From Microbacterium sp. H83 (GTDB lineage Bacteria > Actinomycetota > Actinomycetes > Actinomycetales > Microbacteriaceae): DNA of 64,000 bases. The stretch spans positions 204-64,203 of the forward strand of contig NZ_LWCU01000003.1 of the NCBI RefSeq assembly GCF_001650405.1. Direction: 5' to 3'. The position numbers were made by a program, and so were the translations under genes. Within the stretch, counting starts at the first letter, position 1. Each line of letters opens with the position of its first letter. The notes below the pieces were generated by a model. The model did no database searches. It saw only the letters and a list, made by a program, of their open reading frames with translations, and had not been told where the DNA came from. Positions 1-9,205 of this stretch are shown piece after piece.

Positions 1-82
1 ACATTCCGAACCCGGAAGCTAAGCCTCACAGCGCCGATGGTACTGCAGGGGGGACCCTGTGGGAGAGTAGGACACCGCCGGA
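1..82 (+). rRNA. rrf: 5S ribosomal RNA, 3' part
   Basis: The window starts inside a 5S rRNA. The stretch has the conserved GAACCCGGAAGCTAAGC block followed by the helix and loop reading GATGGTACTGCAGGG and GGGAGAGTAGGACACCGCC, which is the 3' two-thirds of an actinobacterial 5S rRNA. The 5' end, and presumably 16S and 23S, lie to the left. The 3' end is estimated to within a few bases. The intrinsic terminator just downstream fits the end of an rRNA operon. Confidence 0.95.
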
Positions 83-94
83 CTCCTTTTAGAC

Positions 95-126
95 AAAATG
101 GCCACCCATCGTTGGGTGGCCATTTT
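95..126 (+). terminator. Intrinsic terminator of the rRNA operon
   Basis: A perfect 14-bp inverted repeat with a 4-base loop (109-112) lies 12 bases after the 5S rRNA. The left arm starts AAAATGGCC and the right arm ends GGCCATTTT, so the hairpin ends in a T run. This is a textbook rho-independent terminator and closes the rRNA operon. The next gene has its own ribosome-binding site at 147-153. Confidence 0.93.
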
Positions 127-157
127 GCGTTTACAGACACTGATATCGAGGAGCATC

Positions 158-2227
158 ATGCCGGAAGAGGAAGAGCGCCGTCCGCGTCGCAACGACGACA
201 GAGGACAGCGCGGAGACCGACCTTCCGGTGCTCGCCCCGCCCAGAACCGCGGCGGCTACAACCGCGACTCTCGTGATGGTGGCGCTCCCCGTCGCGAGGG
301 TGGGTACAACCGTGATGGTGGCGCTCCGCGTCGCGAGGGCGGATACAGCCGAGATGGCGGCGCACCCCGTTCCGGTGGATATAGCCGTGATGGTGGCGCT
401 CCCCGTCGCGAGGGTGGGTACAACCGTGACGGCGGCGCTCCGCGATCCGGTGGGTACAACCGCGACAACCGCGACGGCGGCGCACCCCGCTCCGGTGGGT
501 ACAACCGCGATGGTGGCGCGCCGCGTCGCGAAGGTGGCTACAACCGCGATGGTGGCGCTCCGCGTCGCGAGGGCGGGTACAACCGAGATGGTGGCGCTCC
601 GCGTCGCGAGGGTGGGTACAACCGTGACGGCGGGGCACCCCGCTCCGGTGGGTACAACCGCGATGGTGGCGCTCCGCGTCGCGAAGGCGGGTACAACCGT
701 GACGGCGGGGCACCCCGCTCCGGTGGGTACAACCGCGATGGTGGCGCTCCGCGTCGCGAAGGCGGGTACAACCGTGACGGCGGCGCTCCGCGCTCCGGTG
801 GGTACAACCGCGATGGTGGCGCTCCGCGTCGCGAGGGTGGGTACAACCGTGACGGCGGGGCACCCCGCTCCGGTGAGTACAACCGCGATGGTGGCGCTCC
901 GCGTCGCGAAGGCGGGTACAACCGTGACGGCGGCGCTCCGCGCTCCGGTGGGTACAACCGCGATGGTGGCGCTCCGCGTCGCGAGGGTGGGTACAACCGT
1001 GACGGCGGGGCACCCCGCTCCGGTGGGTACAACCGCGACAACCGAGATGGTGGTGCACCGCGTCGCGAAGGCCGGTACAACCGCGACGGCGGCGCACCCC
1101 GCTCGGGTGGGTACAACCGCGACAACCGCGACAACCGCGACAACCGCGACAACCGCGATGGTGGCGCGCCGCGCCGGGAGTCGACGCGCTCGTACCCGCA
1201 GCGCGGGGGAGCCGGCCGCGAGCGCCCGGTTCAGGCATCGGGCGACCGCCCGCGCTTCAACGACCCGCACATCCCCGACGACGTCACGGCGCGGGACCTG
1301 CACTCTTCGGCTCGCAACGAGCTGAAGACGCTGAGCAAGGAGAACGCCGACCTGGTCGCGCGCCACCTCGCAATGGCTTCCCGTCTCATCGACGAGGACC
1401 CGGCCCTGGCGCACGAGCATGCCCTGGCGGCATCCCGTCGTGCGGGGCGCATCGCGATCGTCCGCGAGACGCTCGGGATCACCGCATACGCCACCGAGGA
1501 CTTCGCGCTGGCCCTGCGTGAACTGCGCACCTACCGGCGCATCTCGGGCAAGGACGACCAGATCGCTCTGATGGTCGACAGCGAGCGCGGCATCGGACGC
1601 CCGGACCGCGCGCTCGAGACCGGCCGTGCCGTCGACCGTGCCACGCTCACGACGCCGGTGCGCGTCTCCCTCGCCATCGCCATGTCAGGGGCACGCCTTG
1701 ACCAGGGTGACCTCGAGCTCGCGCTCGGCGAACTGGAGATCCCGGAGCTCGACCCGGACCGCGCGTTCGAGTGGAGCCCTGCGCTCTTCTCTGCCCGTGC
1801 GGCGGTGCTCGAAGACCTCGGCCGCACCGACGAGGCCGAGTTCTGGGCTCATCGTGCGGAGGTCGCTGCCGAGGCACTGGGCGTCGACGACGCCGGTGAC
1901 GAGGAGATCATCATCGAGGACGGCCTCATCGAAGGCTTCGACGACACCGACGCCGACGCAGACACCGACGCCGACGCAGACACCGACGCCGACGCAGACA
2001 CCGACGCAGACACCGACGCCGACAGCATCGCCGGCCCCGGCGCCGACTCCGACGCCGACGCCGAGACCGAGACCGGCGCGGAGGAGTCCGAGCCGGAGTA
2101 CTCGATCGACGACGAGGTCCGTGAGCTCCTCGGCGAAGATGACGTCGACACCGACGAAAACGACGCCACCGAGAGCGCGGCCGCTTCCGAGACCCCCACG
2201 TCCTCCGACCCCTCGAAGGAGGCGTAG
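158..2227 (+). CDS. Repeat-rich disordered protein with a helical C-terminal half
   Basis: The start is the ATG at 158 behind GAGGAG, giving 689 residues. An upstream in-frame start at 98 would lie inside the rRNA terminator and is unlikely. Residues 32-341 are 23 tandem units of GGYNRDGGAPRRE or GGYNRDGGAPRS. These are rich in Gly, Arg, Asn and Tyr and resemble RGG-type disordered RNA-binding or phase-separating tails. A helical, TPR-like region of about 200 residues follows. The C terminus is very acidic, with a DADTDAD repeat coded near 1944-2025. Function is not known; basic head and acidic tail may interact. RNA binding is my inference. The stop overlaps the GTG of the next gene by one base, so the two are probably co-translated. 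Confidence 0.85.
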   Translation: MPEEEERRPRRNDDRGQRGDRPSGARPAQNRGGYNRDSRDGGAPRREGGYNRDGGAPRREGGYSRDGGAPRSGGYSRDGGAPRREGGYNRDGGAPRSGGYNRDNRDGGAPRSGGYNRDGGAPRREGGYNRDGGAPRREGGYNRDGGAPRREGGYNRDGGAPRSGGYNRDGGAPRREGGYNRDGGAPRSGGYNRDGGAPRREGGYNRDGGAPRSGGYNRDGGAPRREGGYNRDGGAPRSGEYNRDGGAPRREGGYNRDGGAPRSGGYNRDGGAPRREGGYNRDGGAPRSGGYNRDNRDGGAPRREGRYNRDGGAPRSGGYNRDNRDNRDNRDNRDGGAPRRESTRSYPQRGGAGRERPVQASGDRPRFNDPHIPDDVTARDLHSSARNELKTLSKENADLVARHLAMASRLIDEDPALAHEHALAASRRAGRIAIVRETLGITAYATEDFALALRELRTYRRISGKDDQIALMVDSERGIGRPDRALETGRAVDRATLTTPVRVSLAIAMSGARLDQGDLELALGELEIPELDPDRAFEWSPALFSARAAVLEDLGRTDEAEFWAHRAEVAAEALGVDDAGDEEIIIEDGLIEGFDDTDADADTDADADTDADADTDADTDADSIAGPGADSDADAETETGAEESEPEYSIDDEVRELLGEDDVDTDENDATESAAASETPTSSDPSKEA
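251..1180 (+). repeat. In-frame minisatellite, 23 units of 36-48 bases and one of 75
   Basis: This tandem array encodes 310 residues of alternating 13-residue (ending RRE) and 12-residue (ending RS) units, with no frame break. A few units carry extra NRD triplets (SRD or NRD insertions near 269, 455 and 1030, and a run of five NRD around 1117-1158). Neighbouring units are nearly identical at the DNA level, which suggests recent expansion by slippage or unequal crossing-over. The copy number is likely to vary between strains. Confidence 0.95.
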
Positions 2228-3264
2228 TGGGGCTGTTCTCCAAGAAGCCCGCGCTGCGCACGCCGCTCGACGGGGTCGACGCCGTCCTGGCTGATCTCGA
2301 CGGCGTGGTGTACGCGGGTCCTGGAGCGCTGCCGCATGCGGTGGAGAGCTTGAACGCGGCTGCCGGCTCAGCGCGGCTCGGCTACATCACGAACAACGCC
2401 TCGCGCACGGATGCCTCTGTGGCGGCGCATCTGAGCAGTCTCGGCCTCGATGTCGCTCCGGCCGACGTGATCACGAGCCCGCAAGCCGCGATGCGGCTTC
2501 TGGCGGGGATCGTGCCTCCGCCCGCGACGCTTCTCATCGTCGGGGGAGACGGACTCGTCGACGAGGCGGAGAAGGCCGGCTATACGGTGACCCGCAGCGC
2601 CGACGACGCTCCGGATGCCGTCGTGCAGGGCTTCGCGCCCGAGGTGGCCTGGACCGATCTCGCCGAGGCGGCGTTCGCGCTGAAGGTGCCCGAGGACGAG
2701 GGCGGCATCCCGTGGATCGCCACCAACACCGACTGGACCATTCCGCGCGAGCGCGGCGTCGCCCCGGGCAACGGCACGCTCGTCTCGGCCGTGCACACGG
2801 CGATCGGGCGACTGGCGACCGTCGCCGGCAAGCCCGAGGTCCCGATCTTCGAGGAGGCGATGGCGCGCTTCGGCGCCCGGTCCCCGCTCTTCATCGGCGA
2901 TCGTCTCGACACCGACATCCTCGGTGCGGTTCGCGCCGGTATCGACTCGGCCCTCGTGCTGACGGGCATCGATCGCCCGAAACACGTCCTCGCGGCGCCT
3001 GAGGGCTCGCGTCCCACGTACATCCTCAGCGATCTCCGGGAGCTGCACGAGCCGTATCCCCAGGTCACGGTCGTAGACGGTGTGCACTCCGTCAACGGCG
3101 CGTCGGTGCGGGTCACCGGTGCGGATGTCGAGATCCTCGCGGAGGGCGAGTCGCAGATCGACCTCCTGCGCGCCGGAGCAGCGGCGATCTGGGCGTCGGG
3201 CACGCCGGTGTTCGTGCTGCGGGTGCCGGAGCGCCTGTACGACGATCCCTTCCATCGTCCGTGA
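2227..3264 (+). CDS. HAD-IIA family phosphatase (NagD/PGP-like)
   Basis: This 345-residue soluble hydrolase begins at a GTG that overlaps the previous stop. Motif I is DLDGVVY near residue 23, the loop TNNAS follows near residue 58, and motif IV is GDRLDTDILGA near residue 219. A cap domain lies between them, as in class IIA HAD phosphatases (NagD, phosphoglycolate or 4-nitrophenyl phosphatase types). Members dephosphorylate small metabolites or repair damaged ones, and the exact substrate cannot be read from sequence. The C-terminal ~70 residues (VTVVDGVHSVNGASV onwards) look like an extra small domain found in actinobacterial homologues. Confidence 0.9.
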   Translation: MGLFSKKPALRTPLDGVDAVLADLDGVVYAGPGALPHAVESLNAAAGSARLGYITNNASRTDASVAAHLSSLGLDVAPADVITSPQAAMRLLAGIVPPPATLLIVGGDGLVDEAEKAGYTVTRSADDAPDAVVQGFAPEVAWTDLAEAAFALKVPEDEGGIPWIATNTDWTIPRERGVAPGNGTLVSAVHTAIGRLATVAGKPEVPIFEEAMARFGARSPLFIGDRLDTDILGAVRAGIDSALVLTGIDRPKHVLAAPEGSRPTYILSDLRELHEPYPQVTVVDGVHSVNGASVRVTGADVEILAEGESQIDLLRAGAAAIWASGTPVFVLRVPERLYDDPFHRP

Positions 3265-3318
3265 CTCGGGGCGGCCGTGCCGCCGCCGTGGCACCGTCAT
3301 CCTGTCACCGTCGCCCCG

Positions 3319-3324
3319 TACAGT
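3319..3324 (+). promoter_or_regulatory. -10 element of a leaderless promoter
   Basis: TACAGT sits six bases before the GTG at 3331, with no Shine-Dalgarno sequence between them. This spacing is typical of leaderless actinobacterial transcripts, where the start codon is at or next to the transcription start. It would drive the 3331 gene and the coupled tlyA-nadK-recN series. Confidence 0.55.
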
Positions 3325-3330
3325 AGGTAC

Positions 3331-3507
3331 GTGAGCGATGAGACGACGAACGCACCGACCGACGGTCTGTGGAGTCGCCTGCGTCTGATCGAAGGGCAGC
3401 CGCTGGCCGCCCGGGCGGATGCGTACTCCGGGCTGCACGACGAGCTCTCCCGCCGCCTCGAGAGCGGCGCGAGACTCGACCAGCGCGACGCCCCGGGTCC
3501 CCGATGA
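3331..3507 (+). CDS. Small protein, 58 residues, upstream of tlyA
   Basis: Starts at GTG 3331, just behind a leaderless-type -10 box, and ends with an ATGA overlap on the tlyA start. The product is acidic to neutral and helical (WSRLRLIEG, then YSGLHDELSRRLESGA). I do not recognise a named family. Similar small proteins lie between the HAD phosphatase and TlyA in related actinobacteria, and the coupling suggests it is truly translated. No signal peptide or membrane segment is visible. Confidence 0.65.
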   Translation: MSDETTNAPTDGLWSRLRLIEGQPLAARADAYSGLHDELSRRLESGARLDQRDAPGPR

Positions 3508-4301
3508 CCCGACTCGACGCCGCCCTCGCCGCGCGGGGACTCGCTCGTTCGCGCACCCATGCAGCGACCCTCATCGCCGACGGCCTCGTGAGCGTCGACG
3601 GCCGTCCGGTGGTGAAGTCCTCGACCCGGATCGACGATACGGCCGAGCTGTCGGTCGCCGGCGTCGACCACTACGTCGGCCGCGGAGCGCACAAGCTGAT
3701 CGCGGCACTGGACGCCTTCGGCATCCGCACCGACGGGCGACTGGCGCTCGACATGGGGGCGTCCACCGGGGGCTTCACGCAGGTCCTGCGCGAGCGCGGG
3801 GCGCGCCGAGTGCTCGCGGTCGACGTCGGGCACGAGCAGCTCGCAGCCGCCGTGGCCGCAGATCCGGGCGTCGTCTCCGTCGAGGGCTACAACGTGCGGC
3901 ACATGACACCGGAGAACCTCGCCGACGTCACCGGCGAATCCGCAGCGCCCGACATCATCGTCGGCGATCTCTCGTTCATCTCTCTCGAGCTCGTGCTCCC
4001 CGCGGTCGCGGTCGTCGCCGCCCCGGACGCCGACGTCGTCCTGCTCGTGAAACCTCAGTTCGAGGTCGGCCGCACCGCCGTGCGCGGCGGCCTCGTCACC
4101 GACCCGGCCACCCGCGCCGATGCCGTGGCACGCGTGGTGTGGAGCGCGTGGGACTCCGGCTTCGGGATGCTCGGCATCCTCACCTCTCCGATCCTCGGGA
4201 CGCATGGCAACTCCGAGTACCTGGTGCATCTCGCGCCGGGCCGGGGGAGTGATCCGTCAGAATGGTCGGACCGCATCAATGCACTGGCAGGGGGACGATG
4301 A
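3504..4301 (+). CDS. tlyA: TlyA family rRNA 2'-O-methyltransferase
   Basis: 265 residues. The N-terminal S4 RNA-binding domain (RLDAALAARGLARSRTHA to about residue 65) is followed by a Rossmann methyltransferase with the S-adenosylmethionine motif LDMGASTGGFT near residue 82, and DLSFISL further on. TlyA methylates the 2'-hydroxyl of cytidines in 16S and 23S rRNA and affects capreomycin sensitivity in mycobacteria. The start overlaps the previous stop (ATGA), and the stop overlaps the nadK start in the same way, so these genes form one operon. Confidence 0.95.
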   Translation: MTRLDAALAARGLARSRTHAATLIADGLVSVDGRPVVKSSTRIDDTAELSVAGVDHYVGRGAHKLIAALDAFGIRTDGRLALDMGASTGGFTQVLRERGARRVLAVDVGHEQLAAAVAADPGVVSVEGYNVRHMTPENLADVTGESAAPDIIVGDLSFISLELVLPAVAVVAAPDADVVLLVKPQFEVGRTAVRGGLVTDPATRADAVARVVWSAWDSGFGMLGILTSPILGTHGNSEYLVHLAPGRGSDPSEWSDRINALAGGR

Positions 4302-5212
4302 ACGAGCGCAACATCCTGGTCGTCGCCCACGCCGGCCGCGAGGACACGGTGGCGGCCGCGTGGCGCGTGATCGAGTCCCTCCGCGGCTCGGGTGCGCGTC
4401 CGGTGCTCGCCGGCGACGACAGCGCCGACCTCCGCGCGGTCGACCCGCGGTTCGGCTCGGTCGACGTGCTCGGCGACTCGGTACGGCAGGACGAGCTGGA
4501 GCTGGCGATCGTGCTCGGCGGAGACGGAACGATCCTGCGCGCCGCGGAGCTCGTGCGCGGCTGCGCCGCCCCCGTGCTCGGCATCAACATGGGTCACGTC
4601 GGCTTCCTCGCCGAGATCGACCGCGACGACATGGACGCGGCGGTGCGTCGAGTGATCGACCGCGACTACGAGGTCGAGGAGCGCCTCGCCCTGTCCGTCC
4701 GCGTCAAGGACGTCGACGGTGCGGTGGTCTACGAGACGTTCGCCCTCAACGAGGCGACGGTCGAGAAGGCCAGCCGCGAGCGCATGATCGAGGTGGTGCT
4801 CGAGATCGACGGCCGTCCGCTGTCGAGCTTCGGATGCGATGGGATGGTCGTGTCGACCCCCACCGGGTCGACCGCCTACAACTTCTCCGCAGGCGGGCCG
4901 GTGATCTGGCCGAGCGTCGAGGCCATCGCCGTGATCCCGCTCTCCGCGCACGCCCTGTTCGCGAAGCCGCTCGTCGTGAGTCCCGACGCCGCCGTCGCGA
5001 TCGAGATGCTCGAGGGCACCTCGGGATCCGGCATCCTCTGGTGCGACGGCCGACGCTCGCACGATCTGCCGCCGGGGGCGCGCGTCGTCGTGCGGCGCTC
5101 GTCGCGACCCGTGCGGCTCGCCCGGCTGCATCCGACGGCGTTCACCGACCGACTGGTGCGCAAGTTCCAGCTGCCGGTCGCCGGGTGGCGCGGACAGGGG
5201 GCGAGCGCATGA
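4298..5212 (+). CDS. nadK: NAD kinase
   Basis: 304 residues, starting at the ATG that overlaps the tlyA stop. It phosphorylates NAD to NADP in the cytoplasm. The diagnostic GGDGTIL motif lies near residue 71, GINMGHVGFL near residue 96, the NEA motif (ALNEATVEK) near residue 150 and the Gly-rich TPTGSTAY segment near residue 187. Length and motif order match the ATP/polyphosphate-NAD kinase family of actinobacteria. It is coupled upstream to tlyA and downstream to recN, an operon order common in this group. Confidence 0.97.
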   Translation: MNERNILVVAHAGREDTVAAAWRVIESLRGSGARPVLAGDDSADLRAVDPRFGSVDVLGDSVRQDELELAIVLGGDGTILRAAELVRGCAAPVLGINMGHVGFLAEIDRDDMDAAVRRVIDRDYEVEERLALSVRVKDVDGAVVYETFALNEATVEKASRERMIEVVLEIDGRPLSSFGCDGMVVSTPTGSTAYNFSAGGPVIWPSVEAIAVIPLSAHALFAKPLVVSPDAAVAIEMLEGTSGSGILWCDGRRSHDLPPGARVVVRRSSRPVRLARLHPTAFTDRLVRKFQLPVAGWRGQGASA

Positions 5213-6900
5213 TCGAGGAGATGCGGATGCAGGGCCTCGGCGTGATCGCCGACGCCGTCCTGCCCCTCGGCGCCGGGTTCACCGCGATCACCGGCGAGAC
5301 GGGTGCGGGCAAGACGATGGTCGTCACGGGTCTCGGACTCCTGCTCGGCCAGCGCGCGGACTCCGGCGCGGTGCGCGCAGGAGCGGCGCAGGCGTCGGTC
5401 GCCGGCGTGTGGATCGTGCCGGAGACCGGTGAGGTCGCCGACATCGTGACGGACGCCGGGGGCGAGCTCGAACCCGCAGGCTCCGGCATCGCCGAGCTCT
5501 ACGTCTCCCGCACGCTGAGCGCCGAGGGGCGGAGCAGGGCGAGCGTGGGCGGACGTGCGGCGCCGGCGGGCGTCCTCTCCGCGCTCGCGGAGGAGCTCGT
5601 GGTCGTGCACGGTCAGTCCGAGCAGCTGCGCCTGCGATCCTCCGCTGCCCAGCGCGATGCTCTCGACCGCTTCGGCGGTGCGCCGATCGCCGCGGCCCTC
5701 GAGGCCTACGGCACCGCGTTCGCCCGCTGGCGGGAGCTCGACGCCGAGATCGCCGACATCACCGATAATCGCGACCGCCGTGCCGAGGAGGCCTCCCGTC
5801 TCCGCGAGGCGCTCGCGCTCATCGAGGCCACCGCGCCCGAAGCGGGGGAGGACGTCGAGCTCGCGGCGCGTGCCGAGCGCCTCGCGAACGCGGAGGAGCT
5901 GCGCCTGGCGGCCACCCTCGCCCACGGCGCGCTGTCGAACGAGGAGGGCGAGCCCGATGTGACGGCTCTGCTCGCCGAGTCGCGACGCCTTCTGGAGCGC
6001 GTCCCCGACCGTACGCTCACCGATCTCTCCGAGGCGCTGGCGGACATCGGCTATCGGGTCACCGACATCGCCGGTCAGCTCTCGGCATACCTCGCCGATC
6101 TCGACGAGTCCGGACCCCACGAGCTCGCCGCGGTCGAGGAGCGTCGCGCCGCGCTCGGCGCGCTGATCAGGGCGCACGGCACGCTCGACGACGCGCTCGA
6201 GCTGTGGAGCACCGGATCGACGCGTCTCGCCGAGCTCGACGACGACGGAGACCGACTCGAGCGCCTCGAAGAGCAGCGCGCGACCGCACGGTCGGAACTC
6301 GATGCCGTGGCCGCCGCCCTCACCGCCGAGCGGACGGCCGCGGCGGTGCGCCTCGGCGATGCCGTCAGCGAGGAGCTGCACGCCCTCGCGATGCCCGACG
6401 CGCGGCTCGAGGTGTCCGTGTCGGCCGGGTCCGAGAGCACCCACGGACGCGACGACGTCGCGATCCTCCTCGCTCCGCATCCCGGAGCCGAGCCGCGCTC
6501 CGTCGCGAAGGGCGCCTCGGGCGGAGAGCTCTCCCGTGTGATGCTCGCGATCGAGGTCGTGATCGCCGGCACCGACCCGGTTCCGACCTTCGTGTTCGAC
6601 GAGGTCGACGCGGGCATCGGCGGCGCTGCCGCGATCGAGGTCGGACGACGACTCGCCCGGCTCGCAGAGAAGTCGCAGGTCATCGCGGTGACGCATCTCG
6701 CGCAGGTCGCGGCCTTCGCGACGAACCACCTCTCCGTGGTGAAATCCCACGACGGCGCCGTCACCGCGTCGAGTGTGCGCCGTCTCGACGGGGCGGAGCG
6801 GGAGGCGGAGATGGCCAGACTGCTCTCGGGACTCACCGATTCCGACGCCGCGCTGACCCATGCCCGAGAACTTCTCAGCCTCGGCACCTCCGCCGCCTGA
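5209..6900 (+). CDS. recN: DNA repair protein RecN
   Basis: 563 residues, starting at an ATG four bases inside the nadK stop. RecN is an SMC-like ATPase that acts at double-strand breaks. The Walker A motif GETGAGKT is near residue 28, the ABC signature GGELSR near residue 441, and Walker [13 protein letters not shown] near residue 463. The middle holds the coiled-coil arms rich in Glu, Arg and Ala. No SOS box is visible directly before the gene, as expected for an internal operon gene. Length and domain order are normal. Confidence 0.97.
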   Translation: MIEEMRMQGLGVIADAVLPLGAGFTAITGETGAGKTMVVTGLGLLLGQRADSGAVRAGAAQASVAGVWIVPETGEVADIVTDAGGELEPAGSGIAELYVSRTLSAEGRSRASVGGRAAPAGVLSALAEELVVVHGQSEQLRLRSSAAQRDALDRFGGAPIAAALEAYGTAFARWRELDAEIADITDNRDRRAEEASRLREALALIEATAPEAGEDVELAARAERLANAEELRLAATLAHGALSNEEGEPDVTALLAESRRLLERVPDRTLTDLSEALADIGYRVTDIAGQLSAYLADLDESGPHELAAVEERRAALGALIRAHGTLDDALELWSTGSTRLAELDDDGDRLERLEEQRATARSELDAVAAALTAERTAAAVRLGDAVSEELHALAMPDARLEVSVSAGSESTHGRDDVAILLAPHPGAEPRSVAKGASGGELSRVMLAIEVVIAGTDPVPTFVFDEVDAGIGGAAAIEVGRRLARLAEKSQVIAVTHLAQVAAFATNHLSVVKSHDGAVTASSVRRLDGAEREAEMARLLSGLTDSDAALTHARELLSLGTSAA

Positions 6901-6906
6901 TAGGAT
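6901..6906 (+). promoter_or_regulatory. -10 element before pyrG
   Basis: TAGGAT, preceded by TGA, forms an extended -10 starting at the base after the recN stop. It lies 8 bases before a GTG at 6915 and 11 before the ATG at 6918. No Shine-Dalgarno sequence is present, so pyrG is probably read from a leaderless or near-leaderless transcript. Confidence 0.5.
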
Positions 6907-6917
6907 CGAAGCCCGTG

Positions 6918-8630
6918 ATGAACTCTTCTTCCGCGGGACCCAAGAACGACACCGAGCAGCGCTCATTCACCACGAAGCACATCTTCGTGACTGGCGGTGT
7001 CGTCTCGTCTTTGGGCAAGGGACTGACGGCCGCCAGCCTGGGCAACCTCCTCACGGCCCGCGGACTCCGCGTCGTGATGCAGAAGCTCGACCCGTATCTG
7101 AACGTCGACCCCGGCACCATGAACCCGTTCCAGCACGGCGAGGTGTTCGTCACGGACGACGGCGCCGAGACCGATCTCGACATCGGCCACTACGAGCGCT
7201 TCCTCGACATCAACCTGTCGCAGGCCGCCAACGTCACGACCGGCCAGATCTACTCGCAGGTCATCGCCCGCGAGCGCCGCGGCGAGTACCTCGGCGACAC
7301 GGTGCAGGTCATCCCGCACATCACCGATGAGATCAAGCGCCGCATGCGTCTGCAGGCCACCGAGGATCCTCGTCCGGACGTCATCATCACCGAGGTCGGC
7401 GGCACGGTCGGCGACATCGAGTCGCAGCCGTTCCTCGAAGCCGCACGTCAGCTCCGCCACGAGCTCGGACGGGACAGCGTGTTCTTCGTGCACGTGTCGC
7501 TCGTCCCGTTCATGGGCGCGTCCGGAGAGCAGAAGACCAAGCCCACGCAGCACTCCGTCGCGGCGCTGCGTCAGGTCGGCATCCAGCCCGACGCGCTGGT
7601 CCTCCGCAGCGATCGCCCGGTCAGCGAGAGCAACCGCAACAAGATCGCGCTGATGTGCGACGTCGACGCCGAGGGAGTCATCAACACGGTTGACCTCCCG
7701 AGCATCTACGACATCCCGTCGACGCTCAACGATCAGGGACTCGACTCGTACATCGTCCGTCGCCTCGGTCTCGACCAGAAGGCCGCGGACGAGGTGGACT
7801 GGACGCGCTGGTCCAAGGTGCTGCACGCCGTGCACAACCCGAAGCACGAGGTGACGATCGGTCTGGTCGGCAAGTACATCGACCTCCCCGACGCCTACCT
7901 CTCGGTCACGGAGGCGCTCAAAGCCGGCGGCTTCGCGCAGGAGACGAAGGTCAACATCCGCTGGATCCCGTCGGACCGCTGCGAGACCCCCGAGGGCGCC
8001 AAGGAGCAGCTCGGCGCGCTCGACGGCATCTGCGTGCCCGGCGGCTTCGGCATCCGCGGCATCGAGGGCAAGCTCGGCGCGCTGAAGTTCGCTCGCGAGC
8101 AGGGCATTCCGACCCTCGGCCTCTGCCTCGGCCTCCAGTGCATGGTGATCGAGTACGCCCGAGACGTCGCCGGGATCGCCGACGCGTCGTCGAGCGAGTT
8201 CGACCCCGAGACCACCGAGCCGGTCATCGCGACGATGGCTGAGCAGGTGGAGATCCTCGACGGCGGCGATCTGGGCGGCACGATGCGCCTCGGTCTCTAC
8301 CAGGCCGCACTCGCCGAGGGCTCGCTGGCGCGCGAGGTGTACGGAGCCGCAGAGGTCTCGGAGCGCCACCGGCACCGCTACGAGGTCAACAACGCCTACC
8401 GCGCGCGTCTCTCCGAGGCGGGGCTGGTGTTCTCGGGCCTCAACCCCGAGCTCGACCTCGTCGAGTACGTCGAGCTGCCGCGCGACGTGCACCCGTACTA
8501 CATCGCCACGCAGGCCCACCCGGAGCTCCGCTCGCGTCCGACCGACCCGCACCCGCTGTTCCGTGGTCTGGTGGGGGCCGCGATCGAGCGCCACCGCGCC
8601 AGCGAGCTGTTCGACGTCGAAGAGGCGTGA
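6918..8630 (+). CDS. pyrG: CTP synthase
   Basis: 570 residues. It makes CTP from UTP, ATP and glutamine. The N-terminal amidoligase domain starts [16 protein letters not shown] and contains the [12 protein letters not shown] segment. The C-terminal class I glutamine amidotransferase has the nucleophile in [11 protein letters not shown] near residue 407 and the HPEL histidine near residue 535. An in-frame GTG at 6915 is an alternative start one codon upstream. The stop overlaps the following NUDIX gene, so the two are translationally coupled. Confidence 0.97.
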   Translation: MNSSSAGPKNDTEQRSFTTKHIFVTGGVVSSLGKGLTAASLGNLLTARGLRVVMQKLDPYLNVDPGTMNPFQHGEVFVTDDGAETDLDIGHYERFLDINLSQAANVTTGQIYSQVIARERRGEYLGDTVQVIPHITDEIKRRMRLQATEDPRPDVIITEVGGTVGDIESQPFLEAARQLRHELGRDSVFFVHVSLVPFMGASGEQKTKPTQHSVAALRQVGIQPDALVLRSDRPVSESNRNKIALMCDVDAEGVINTVDLPSIYDIPSTLNDQGLDSYIVRRLGLDQKAADEVDWTRWSKVLHAVHNPKHEVTIGLVGKYIDLPDAYLSVTEALKAGGFAQETKVNIRWIPSDRCETPEGAKEQLGALDGICVPGGFGIRGIEGKLGALKFAREQGIPTLGLCLGLQCMVIEYARDVAGIADASSSEFDPETTEPVIATMAEQVEILDGGDLGGTMRLGLYQAALAEGSLAREVYGAAEVSERHRHRYEVNNAYRARLSEAGLVFSGLNPELDLVEYVELPRDVHPYYIATQAHPELRSRPTDPHPLFRGLVGAAIERHRASELFDVEEA

Positions 8631-9202
8631 CGGTGACGCACGGTCTTCAGGACGAGCCGTTCGAGCCGGAGGTCCTTGCGAGCGACCTCGTGTACGAGGG
8701 ACGCGTCTGGGACGTGCGCTCCGACCGGGTCCGCTACGGCGAGGGCGAGATCGTCCGTCAGTACATCGATCACACCGGCGCGGTCGCAATCGTGGCGATC
8801 GACGACGACGGGCGTGTGCTCCTGATCCAGCAGTACCGGCATCCGATCCGCCACCGCGACTGGGAGCTGCCGGCCGGGCTGCTCGACGTCGAGGGCGAGG
8901 AGCCTCTTCTCGCGGCGCAGCGCGAGCTCGCCGAGGAGGCCGATCTCGCGGCCGCGCACTGGGAACCGCTGGTCACGACGTTCGCGACCCCCGGGGGCAG
9001 CAACGAGATCGTCCACTTCTTCGTCGCGACCGGTCTGTCCGCCCTCGCGGACGCCCATGCCCGCGAGGACGAGGAGGCGGACATCCGCGTGGAGTGGATG
9101 CCGCTGACGGATGCCGTCGACGCGGTGCTCGGAGGACGCATGCACAACGCGCTGCTCGCGATCGGCCTCCTCGCCGCCGAACGGCGTCGCGCGGGGGAGT
9201 AG
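8627..9202 (+). CDS. NUDIX hydrolase, ADP-ribose pyrophosphatase type
   Basis: 191 residues, starting at a GTG overlapping the pyrG stop. The NUDIX box begins at [18 protein letters not shown] and continues to EEA near residue 105, with the catalytic REL.EEAD helix intact. The upstream QQYRHP segment is typical of the ADP-ribose pyrophosphatase (NudF) group, which hydrolyses ADP-ribose to AMP and ribose 5-phosphate. It is followed three bases later by xerD, and pyrG-nudF-xerD is a common actinobacterial order. Confidence 0.92.
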   Translation: MTVTHGLQDEPFEPEVLASDLVYEGRVWDVRSDRVRYGEGEIVRQYIDHTGAVAIVAIDDDGRVLLIQQYRHPIRHRDWELPAGLLDVEGEEPLLAAQRELAEEADLAAAHWEPLVTTFATPGGSNEIVHFFVATGLSALADAHAREDEEADIRVEWMPLTDAVDAVLGGRMHNALLAIGLLAAERRRAGE

Positions 9203-9205
9203 CCG

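Noticed and set aside
251..1180. Resemblance of the repeat block to a CRISPR array
   Set aside because: Units are contiguous, encode one uninterrupted protein frame and have no unique spacers or cas genes nearby.
131..1420. Long open frames on the minus strand and other plus frames across the repeat gene
   Set aside because: They are by-products of the in-frame DNA repeat and GC bias. The plus-strand frame has the ribosome-binding site, ends at the next gene and has plausible protein composition outside the repeats.
4120..5208. N-terminal extension of recN to 4120
   Set aside because: The extra frame lies fully over nadK and is Arg-rich shadow sequence. RecN begins normally at the ATG at 5209.
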